Below, in pieces: positions 1-5,812 of a stretch of 7,495 nucleotides of DNA. Both the position numbers and the translations under genes were made by a program. The DNA comes from Bordetella parapertussis (GTDB taxonomy: Bacteria; Pseudomonadota; Gammaproteobacteria; Burkholderiales; Burkholderiaceae_C), in NCBI GenBank assembly GCA_945871945.1, contig CAMBXY010000069.1, positions 1-7,495 on the forward strand, read 5' to 3'. The notes under the pieces were generated by a model. It was not told the DNA's origin and searched no databases. It worked only from the letters and a program-made list of their open reading frames with translations. The stretch's first letter is position 1; each line of letters opens with the position of its first letter.

Positions 1-236
1 GCCATGCCCAGTTTGGCGCGTTGGTTGGGGGCCAAGCGGCTGACGTCTTGGCCGTTGAATTGAACACGGCCTTGGGTGGGCAACAAGGCGCCGATGATGC
101 TGCGCAGAAGCGTGGTTTTGCCCATGCCGTTGTGGCCCAAAATGCCCACAGCCTCACCGGCGGTGATGTGCAAATCGATACCACGCAGCACCGGAATGCT
201 GCCGTAGCCTGCGTGGAGCTGTTGAATGTCGAGCAT
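1..236 (-). CDS. ABC transporter ATP-binding protein, LivF/UrtE type (partial, 3' end off the window)
   Basis: This is the second ATPase subunit of a branched-chain amino acid/urea/amide (HAAT) importer, acting on the cytoplasmic face of the membrane. Only the first 78 codons plus two bases are present. Visible landmarks are an A-loop aromatic residue (Tyr11 in HAGYG), a Walker A motif GHNGMGKTT at residues 34-42, and the strand around residues 60-66 followed by NGQDVSRL. The short region before Walker A and the GHNGMGKTTL form fit LivF/UrtE rather than LivG/UrtD. The Q-loop, signature, Walker B and H-loop lie outside the window. The ATG at 234-236 lies 15 nt after the stop of the upstream ATPase, with an AGAAAGAA purine run as a weak Shine-Dalgarno. 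It is the last visible gene of the cluster and is surely cotranscribed with the upstream ATPase. Family assignment is firm; subtype is inferred from gene order and motif style. Confidence 0.9.
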   Translation of the reverse strand, partial: MLDIQQLHAGYGSIPVLRGIDLHITAGEAVGILGHNGMGKTTLLRSIIGALLPTQGRVQFNGQDVSRLAPNQRAKLGM

Positions 237-251
237 GCAGGTTCTTTCTGA

Positions 252-974
252 TTAAGCGGCTTTTTTGCCCAAATAGACTTGGCGCACCGTGGGGTTGTTC
301 ATCACCGCATCAGGCAAGTCTTCGGTGAGGATGGCACCTTGGTGAAACACAGTGACCATCTTGGCGATCATGCGAATAAAACTCATGTCGTGCTCCACCA
401 CAATCAAGGCGTGGCTTTTATTGATTTCCAAAATCAGGTCGGCGGTGCGACGCACCTCTTGGTCACTCATGCCGGCCGCGGGCTCGTCTAACAAAATAAG
501 CCCAGGGTCTGCGGCGATGACCACAGCCAACTCTACCCACTGGCGCTGCCCATGCGCCAGCATGCCGGCGGTAGACTTTTGCAGGTTGGTCAAACCCACT
601 CGCTCTAGGGTGTCGCGGGTGACTTCCAAGGCTTTGGCCTTGGGATACACACGGCAAGCCGATAACCACACGTTTTCCCACACCGACAGGCCATTGAACA
701 AACTGGGTACTTGGGTTTTGATACCAATGCCCAAACGCGCGGGCACATGCGGCTGGCAACCGGTGATGTCTTGGCCGCGAAACAGCACTTGGCCCGAGGT
801 GGGGCGTAACTGACCGGTGAGTTGCTTGAAGAAAGTGCTTTTGCCCGCACCATTGGGGCCGATGATGCAACGCAGTTCACCGTCGCTGAGTTTGAAATTG
901 ACGTCGCGGGTGGCATGCACGCCACCGAAGCGCATGTTCAAGTTGCGGGTTTCAATCAGGGGCACAGTGCTCAT
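252..974 (-). CDS. ABC transporter ATP-binding protein, LivG/UrtD type
   Basis: This 240-aa ATPase subunit powers the HAAT importer encoded by the neighbouring genes. Domains in order: Walker A GPNGAGKST at 39-47, Q-loop Gln88 in IKTQVPS, ABC signature LAHGQRQWVEL at 139-149, Walker B LILLDEP at 159-165 followed by AAGMSDQE, and H-loop His195 in VVEHDM. The His in the signature, the QRQW sequence after it, and the AGMS(D/T)-E-RTA stretch after Walker B are what I recall as hallmarks of the urea-transporter UrtD subfamily, where LSHGQKQW is usual; here the signature Ser is Ala140. Length is normal for the family (about 240-250). The ATG overlaps the stop of the upstream permease gene by 4 nt (ATGA at 971-974), preceded by a GGGAG ribosome site, which implies translational coupling. 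The substrate is not readable from this subunit; the amidase nearby suggests an amide or urea-like compound. Confidence 0.95.
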   Translation of the reverse strand: MSTVPLIETRNLNMRFGGVHATRDVNFKLSDGELRCIIGPNGAGKSTFFKQLTGQLRPTSGQVLFRGQDITGCQPHVPARLGIGIKTQVPSLFNGLSVWENVWLSACRVYPKAKALEVTRDTLERVGLTNLQKSTAGMLAHGQRQWVELAVVIAADPGLILLDEPAAGMSDQEVRRTADLILEINKSHALIVVEHDMSFIRMIAKMVTVFHQGAILTEDLPDAVMNNPTVRQVYLGKKAA

Positions 975-1987
975 GCGTCTTCTCCCTTGGCGACTTTTTT
1001 ACCAAAGAGCTTTTGCAACACATCGCCCAAACTGGGGATGATGCCTTTGGGCACCAACAACACAAACACCACCAAGATCACACCCAAGACCAAGTTGGAA
1101 TTGAAGGTCTGCTGTGTGCCGATTTGGGTGGTTAACCACTGTATGGCCATGCATCCGATGATGGGGCCGACCAAGGTACCCAAGCCGCCCACGATGACCC
1201 AGACAATGATTTGTGCTGACTGACCCAAGCTGAACACAGTGGGACTGGTGAAGGAGCCCCAGTTGGCAAAAAAGCAGCCTGACAGCCCCGCAATACAACC
1301 ACCCACGGTGAACGCAAACAACTTGAATGCCCGTGCATCAAAGCCCAGCAAAGTAGCGCGTTGTTCGTTTTCTTTGATGGCCACAATCACATGCCCAATG
1401 CGTGAAGAGATGAGCCAGCGCAAACCGCCGTAAATAGCGATCAAACTGAAAGCACACAGGTAAAAGAAAGTGACGGCGTCCAAGGGGTCTTCAGGGTTGC
1501 CAGGGAAATTGATGGAGGGAATGGCCGGTATGCCGTTAAACCCGCCCAAAGGTGCGTTGCCTATGCGCCACTCGGGGCCTGCGGTGGAATTGACCGAGCT
1601 GAAAAAAATCAAACTCACTGTGAGGGTAATAACGCCCATGTACACATCGGAGAGGCGACCATAAAACATAAAGTAGCCCAACAACAAAGCAAACATGCCC
1701 GGCAAGACGATGGCCAAAAGCACAGGCAAAGTGCTCTCGCCCATGTTGACCACAGCCAAGGCATAGGTGTAGGCACCCAAGCCAAAAAACGTGGCTTGCC
1801 CAAAGCACAAAATGCCCGAGAAGCCCCAAATAAACGCTTGGCTGATGGCCAAGATGGCCATCACCACATAAATGGTGATTTGTATCAAAGCGAAGTCGTC
1901 CACCCATTGGGGAATCGCCAAGGTAGCCATCACCCCCAACAACATCACCAACACAGCACTCCAGGGGGATTCTCGAAAAGCGGTCAC
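971..1987 (-). CDS. ABC transporter permease, LivM/UrtC type
   Basis: This 338-aa inner-membrane permease subunit of the HAAT importer is dominated by hydrophobic segments (about 12-27, 36-60, 62-82, 88-110, 115-132, 172-190, 223-242, 258-285, 298-314). It carries the LivM/UrtC cytoplasmic coupling loop SSRIGHVIVAIKENEQRATLLGFD at about 194-217, which contacts the ATPase. The stretch GFSGILCFGQATFFGLGAY (55-73) is the conserved LivM-type core, and the C-terminus is polar and lysine-rich. The start is GTG at 1985-1987: it overlaps the upstream permease's TGA (GTGA, 4 nt) and has an AAAGGA ribosome site 5 nt before it, so I prefer it over later ATG codons. It overlaps the downstream ATPase by 4 nt in turn. 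Family is certain; UrtC versus LivM cannot be separated by eye. Confidence 0.94.
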   Translation of the reverse strand: MTAFRESPWSAVLVMLLGVMATLAIPQWVDDFALIQITIYVVMAILAISQAFIWGFSGILCFGQATFFGLGAYTYALAVVNMGESTLPVLLAIVLPGMFALLLGYFMFYGRLSDVYMGVITLTVSLIFFSSVNSTAGPEWRIGNAPLGGFNGIPAIPSINFPGNPEDPLDAVTFFYLCAFSLIAIYGGLRWLISSRIGHVIVAIKENEQRATLLGFDARAFKLFAFTVGGCIAGLSGCFFANWGSFTSPTVFSLGQSAQIIVWVIVGGLGTLVGPIIGCMAIQWLTTQIGTQQTFNSNLVLGVILVVFVLLVPKGIIPSLGDVLQKLFGKKVAKGEDA

Positions 1988-2850
1988 AACGATCCTTTGA
2001 AAAAGCGTCCGGTAATGCCTTGGGGCAGCATGCGCAACATCACCACGGCGGCAATAAACAGCGCGACTTCACCAAACACCGGCGTGGTGATGAAGGTGGC
2101 CAACTGGTTGATCAGGCCAAACAAAGCTGACGCCGAGACGGTGCCAGCCAAAATAGAACTGCCCCCACCAATGACGGTGATGAAGGCCTTGGCAATGAAA
2201 GAGCCGCCCATGGTCGGCACCACCCCAGACACGGGCGCCAGCAAGCCACCGGCCAAGCCCGACAAAGCCGCACCCACGGCAAAAGTAATGGAATAGACCC
2301 GCGTAGGGCTGATGCCCAGCACATCGGCCATGCCCGGGTTTTGCATGGTGCCGCGAGCGATCAGGCCCCAATCGGTGCTGCGCAAAACCCAACGAATCGC
2401 CAACAACAGCAGCACGGCAATGACGATCAACGCCATGGTGTACAAACTGACCGAATAAGCACCTATAGAGAAACTGCCCTCTGGCGTAGAAACGCCTGAA
2501 GTGGTGTTGCCAATGAGGGAGGTGACTAAGCCCACGCACAACAGCGACAAGCCCCAAGTGGCCAGCATGGTGTCGACCATGCGCCCATACAGGTGACGGA
2601 TGATGAGCCGTTCGACCACGATGCCAAACAGCCCCACACAAACAGGCGCGACCACCAGCATGGCTATCCAAATATTGATGCCTGCCTTGGTCGCAAAAAT
2701 AGCGCTGTACGCGCCCAACATCAAAAACTCGCCGTGCGCGAGATTGATGACGCGCATCATGCCAAAAATAACCGCCAACCCTGATGAAATGATCACCAGG
2801 GTGGCGATGGCGTACAGGACCTGTACGGAAACAATCAGTGCCAGATCCAT
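1984..2850 (-). CDS. ABC transporter permease, LivH/UrtB type
   Basis: This 288-aa inner-membrane permease is the partner of the LivM-type subunit downstream. The N-terminal motif MMRVINLAHGEFLMLGAY (31-48) is the hallmark of LivH/UrtB proteins. The ATPase-coupling loop is at about 157-181 (RSTDWGLIARGTMQNPGMADVLGIS), and the conserved GGGSSILAGTVSASALFGLI segment lies at about 228-247. There are about eight hydrophobic segments. It is LivH-sized and lacks the long periplasmic N-terminal domain seen in many true UrtB proteins, so an amide or amino-acid-type HAAT system is at least as likely as a strict urea transporter. The ATG at 2848-2850 has a GAGAGAAGG ribosome site 5 nt upstream. It begins 42 nt after the stop of the solute-binding protein gene; no promoter or terminator is obvious in that gap. 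Confidence 0.94.
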   Translation of the reverse strand: MDLALIVSVQVLYAIATLVIISSGLAVIFGMMRVINLAHGEFLMLGAYSAIFATKAGINIWIAMLVVAPVCVGLFGIVVERLIIRHLYGRMVDTMLATWGLSLLCVGLVTSLIGNTTSGVSTPEGSFSIGAYSVSLYTMALIVIAVLLLLAIRWVLRSTDWGLIARGTMQNPGMADVLGISPTRVYSITFAVGAALSGLAGGLLAPVSGVVPTMGGSFIAKAFITVIGGGSSILAGTVSASALFGLINQLATFITTPVFGEVALFIAAVVMLRMLPQGITGRFFKGSL

Positions 2851-2892
2851 GTACGCCTTCTCTCTTTCAATCTCTCAAACCATCAACCGTGT

Positions 2893-4119
2893 TTAAACCT
2901 TGATGACGAACTGCTTATTTTCAGCAGGGTTCTTCTTGAGGTTACACACCGAGCTGGTGTCTGATGGCGCTTGCTGCGAAAACGTTTGAAGAATGTCGAG
3001 CTTTTTGTTTTTCACTTCAGCCAAGCTCACATCCAAAATACAGTGGTGTGATGCGCCATCGACGGTGACCTTGCCGCTGGGTGCTGCAATGCTGATGCCG
3101 CTCTCCATGGCTTCGATGACTTTCATGCGGTCTATGCTGCCGGCTTTCTTGACAGCTTCGGCCCACAGCTTGAAGCCTTGGTAAGTGCCCATGGCCAATT
3201 CGGTGACGTTGGGGTAATCGGCACCAAAGCGCTTTTGAAAGGCTGCCAAGAAAGTTTTGTTTTCTGGTGTGGCGATTTTCTGGAAGTAGTTGTAAGACAA
3301 GACCATGCCGTTGCACTCTTCAGGCGCCAACACGATTTGCTCGTTACCCACGGAGAAAGTGGAAGAAGCCATAGGAATCTTCTTCAACATACCTGCTGCG
3401 CCCCATTGGCGATAGAAGGACATGTGTGCGCCACCGACCAAAGCAGACATCACGAAGTCGGGTTTGGCGGCTTCAATTTTGGCGATGGTGGGGCCAAAGT
3501 TGGTGACATCCAAGGGGAAGAATTCGACGGCTTGAACGCTGCCGCCGCCTTCGGCAACATATTTTTTGACCCACTCTGAAGTGATTTGGCCGTAGTTGTA
3601 ATCAGCTGCAACGATGTAGACCTTCTTGCCCCATTTTTTCATGGAGTAAGGAATCAGTTTTTGCACGGTTTGCGCAGGTGTTACGCCGGTACAGAAAGTG
3701 TTGCGATCGCAAACGCCGCCTTCGTACTGGGTGTTATAAAAATACAAAGTTTTGTTTTTGGTCAGCACGGGGCGAATCACTTCGCGTGAAGCGGAGGTGA
3801 TACCACCATGCACCACAGCAACCTTGTCTTTCAAGGCCGCCATTTGTGCGTACTCGGTGTACTTTTGCATGTTCGACTGTGAGTCATAGTTGATCAAAGC
3901 CACTTTTTTGCCCAGCAAGCCGCCAGCCGCGTTTTGCTCTTCGATGGCCAAGGTCAATGCGTCGACCATGGGCTTGCCATAAATGTCCAAACCACCCGAC
4001 AAGTCGTGGATGCTGCCCACTTTGATGTCATCAGCGGCCAGGGCTGAACTGCCGTACATGCCAGCGGTGCCGGCTGCAATGCCACCAGCGGTGGTCTGAA
4101 TAAACTTTCTGCGGTCCAT
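2893..4119 (-). CDS. Periplasmic amide/urea/branched-chain amino acid-type ABC transporter substrate-binding protein
   Basis: This 408-aa Peripla_BP (type I fold) binding protein delivers ligand to the permeases encoded downstream. The N-terminus MDRRKFIQTTAGG is a twin-arginine-like leader (Arg3-Arg4, RRKFIQ) with a hydrophobic/small-residue core and a likely cut after Ala28 (SSALA|ADD). The mature domain has VGSIHDLSGGLDIYGKP (34-50), the lobe-one sequence YFYNTQYEGG (126-135) resembling UrtA, FmdD and AmiC, a Cys137-x5-Cys143 pair, and AADYNYGQ (171-178). I chose the ATG at 4117-4119 because an AAAGAGGAA ribosome site sits 7 nt upstream; an in-frame ATG 60 nt further up would add 20 residues in front of the leader and spoil it. 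The gene follows the amidase by 77 nt and precedes the permease by 42 nt. The ligand is inferred to be the amidase substrate. Confidence 0.93.
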   Translation of the reverse strand: MDRRKFIQTTAGGIAAGTAGMYGSSALAADDIKVGSIHDLSGGLDIYGKPMVDALTLAIEEQNAAGGLLGKKVALINYDSQSNMQKYTEYAQMAALKDKVAVVHGGITSASREVIRPVLTKNKTLYFYNTQYEGGVCDRNTFCTGVTPAQTVQKLIPYSMKKWGKKVYIVAADYNYGQITSEWVKKYVAEGGGSVQAVEFFPLDVTNFGPTIAKIEAAKPDFVMSALVGGAHMSFYRQWGAAGMLKKIPMASSTFSVGNEQIVLAPEECNGMVLSYNYFQKIATPENKTFLAAFQKRFGADYPNVTELAMGTYQGFKLWAEAVKKAGSIDRMKVIEAMESGISIAAPSGKVTVDGASHHCILDVSLAEVKNKKLDILQTFSQQAPSDTSSVCNLKKNPAENKQFVIKV

Positions 4120-4133
4120 GATGTGTTCCTCTT
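4111..4133 (-). promoter_or_regulatory. Ribosome binding site deciding the start of the binding-protein gene
   Basis: On the minus strand AAAGAGGAACACATC runs directly into the ATG at 4117-4119. The strong purine-rich site at ideal spacing, followed by a Tat-like leader, supports this start over the upstream in-frame ATG at 4177-4179. That upstream codon would lie inside the intergenic stem-loop region. Confidence 0.75.
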
Positions 4134-4165
4134 TAATGTTGAAAAAACTAACGCCTACCTGATGA

Positions 4166-4185
4166 GGCTCTCTTTGCAAAGAGCC
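4166..4185 (-). promoter_or_regulatory. Intercistronic stem-loop between amidase and binding-protein genes
   Basis: The transcribed strand reads GGCTCT-TTGCAAAG-AGAGCC, a perfect 6-bp GC-rich stem (7 bp with a terminal G-U pair) and an 8-nt loop. The inner CTTTGCAAAG is itself a 10-bp palindrome, so a second register of pairing exists. It sits 11 nt after the amidase stop and 46 nt before the binding-protein ATG. No U-tract follows at once (TCATCAGG comes first; a run of six T appears about 17 nt later), so it is a poor intrinsic terminator. Such elements between enzyme and binding-protein genes often act as RNA-processing or stability elements that raise binding-protein output. That role is inferred. 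Confidence 0.5.
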
Positions 4186-4196
4186 CTAGCCTGCAC

Positions 4197-5714
4197 TTAC
4201 ATTTTTTTCCAGTCGCCCAATTGCTCGAAAGCGTAGGCGGCACGGTAAATGGTGCCCTCGTCCCAATGTTTGCCAATCAGCTGCAGGCCAACCGGCAAAC
4301 CATCCACCAAGCCGCATGGCACCGACATGGCGGGATGGCCAGTGACGTCAAACGGACAAGTGTTGGCCAGCATCTCAAACGCACGCTGAACCACTTCTTC
4401 CACCTCCGCACCTGGCTTGGGCAGGGGCGTGGCAGTCAGTGCCAGGGTGGGCATGAGCAGCAAATCGTATTTGGCAAAAGCGTCGTCATAGGCTTTACGC
4501 AGTTGACGTGACAGGTTTTGCGCCTTGGCGTAGTAGTGGCCACGGTAATGTTGAATGAAATACTCGCCCAACACCATGGTGAGCTTTAAGGTTTCAGACA
4601 ACTCATCGGCGCGGGCTTTCCAACCGGCGTGAAAGTCGATCATGCTGGTGACGTACAAACCTTTCCAGTTGAAACCGTGGCCGTTGTCTTTCATCATTTG
4701 TTGGGTGGCGCCTTCGGCGGCGATGGGCAACCAAATGGCTGGGCCTACCAAATGCATGGGGATGGACACGTCTTCCACGATGGCGCCAGCCTTGGCCAAA
4801 GCAGCCGCCGCTGCTTTCACCTTGGCGTCTGAGGCGGCCATGGAGTTGGGCCAGCCAAAACCTTCTTTCACCACGCCAATACGCAAGCCCTTGATGCCTT
4901 GCTTCATGATCTCTGCGTAGTTTTTGCTGTGCTGTTCGGCGTATTGGCGCGGGTCTAAACCGTCGGGGCCGGCAATGACTTCCAGCATCACCGCGTTGTC
5001 GGTGACATTGCGTGTCATGGGGCCGGTGTGGTCAATGGTGAGCTCAATAGGCATGACACCGGTGTAGGGCACCAAACCATGGGTGGCTTTCATGCCGTAC
5101 ACGCCGCAATAGGAAGCTGGCATGCGAATCGAGCCGCCTTGGTCACCGCCAATAGCCAAGTCGACTTCTTCAGCAGCCAGCAAAGCCGCGCTGCCAGAAG
5201 AAGAACCGCCGGCAGAGTAGCCATGCTTGTGCGGGTTGTGCACCGGGCCCGTGGCGCTGGTGTGTGAGCCACCGGAGAAGCAGAAATATTCACACACCGA
5301 TTTACCCACCACGGTAGCTCCTGCGTCGAGCAAACGGGTAACGACGGTGGCGTCGATATTGGGCATATAGCCCTCAAGGGTGGATGCGCCATTCATCATG
5401 GGCACACCCGCCACACAGACGTTGTCTTTCAAGACCACGGTTTTGCCCGCCAATTTGCCTGAGGCCGCGCCCTTGATGGTGGTCTTGACATACCAAGCGC
5501 CGTATTTGTTGTCTGCCGGCGCGGGGAAATGGCCAGGTGTGCGTGGGTATTTCACTTCAGGCACATAGTCAGGCAAGGCGTCGATGATGTCGTAGGCGTC
5601 GAAATTGCCTTGCAGCAAGGTGTTGTAGGTTTCGGCCTGCTCTTCAGACAGGTGAATCCCTAAGCTGTAAGCGACTTCTTGCAACTGATCGAGGGTGGGA
5701 CGTTTGACAGCCAT
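4197..5714 (-). CDS. Amidase (amidase-signature family, Rhodococcus nitrile-pathway type), EC 3.5.1.4-like
   Basis: This 505-aa cytoplasmic amidase-signature enzyme probably hydrolyses a carboxamide to the acid plus ammonia. The Ser-cisSer-Lys triad is intact: Lys96 in VVLKDNV, Ser171 in the glycine-serine box SAGGSSSGS (167-175), and nucleophile Ser195 in [14 protein letters not shown] (188-201). These positions are identical to those I recall for Rhodococcus sp. N-771 amidase (Lys96, Ser171, Ser195). The long helical N-terminal region (1-75) and [31 protein letters not shown] block also match that group, which acts on aliphatic and aromatic amides from nitrile hydration. It is not a GatA: no gatB or gatC is nearby. 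Start ATG 5712-5714 has AGGAG 6 nt upstream. It lies between the AmiC-like sensor and the transporter, pointing to imported amides as substrate. No nitrile hydratase is present in the window. The exact substrate cannot be read. Confidence 0.93.
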   Translation of the reverse strand: [505 protein letters not shown]

Positions 5715-5720
5715 GCGTAT

Positions 5721-5778
5721 CTCCTAGGGGTGGTTAAATATTGTTTGTGAGTGTTTCACCAAAAAAGCAAAGCGTCAA
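5721..5778 (-). promoter_or_regulatory. Candidate sigma70 promoter and ribosome site upstream of the amidase
   Basis: In the 98-nt gap before the amidase, the minus strand shows TTGACG (5773-5778, five of six matches to a -35 box), a 17-bp spacer, and a weak -10 AACACT (5750-5755) with an extended TGn just before it. A strong AGGAG ribosome site lies 6 nt before the ATG. The -10 is embedded in an inverted repeat, GTGA-N5-TCAC (5747-5759). An internal promoter here would let the amidase and transporter be expressed apart from the AmiC-like gene. The -10 is poor (three of six), so confidence is limited. Confidence 0.35.
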
Positions 5779-5812
5779 TGGATTTGTTTGCCTTGGAAAA
5801 TAAAAAAGTGCA

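Noticed and set aside
352..813. Plus-strand open frame of 153 aa opposite the LivG/UrtD-type ATPase
   Set aside because: It lies wholly antisense to a gene with every ABC motif intact, has no ribosome site, and its composition (Ser/Arg/Thr/Pro-rich) looks like a shadow frame.
1796..2296. Plus-strand open frame of 166 aa opposite the two permease genes
   Set aside because: Antisense to membrane proteins; the His/Asn/Pro/Lys-rich translation is the usual reverse reading of hydrophobic codons. No ribosome site or recognisable domain.
2069..2671. Second minus-strand frame of 200 aa inside the LivH-type permease
   Set aside because: Same strand, shifted frame; the Trp/His/Cys/Arg-rich product has no domain, while the overlapping permease frame has the LivH motif.
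2891..2898. GTTTAAAC palindrome at the end of the binding-protein gene
   Set aside because: It is an 8-bp restriction-type palindrome that includes the stop codon; no further symmetry or repeat surrounds it.
3178..3579. Plus-strand frame of 133 aa opposite the binding-protein gene
   Set aside because: Fully antisense to a well-supported binding protein, with no promoter or ribosome site seen.
4120..4179. Twenty-residue N-terminal extension of the binding protein
   Set aside because: The upstream ATG falls in the intergenic stem-loop and lacks a ribosome site; the internal ATG has AAAGAGGAA and a proper export leader.
4166..4185. Intrinsic terminator after the amidase
   Set aside because: The stem is only 6-7 bp and no U-tract follows directly, while transporter genes needed by the same pathway continue downstream.
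4197..5714. Amidase as GatA (Glu-tRNA amidotransferase subunit)
   Set aside because: No gatB or gatC nearby, and the long N-terminal helical region and [13 protein letters not shown] block match the Rhodococcus-type amidases instead.
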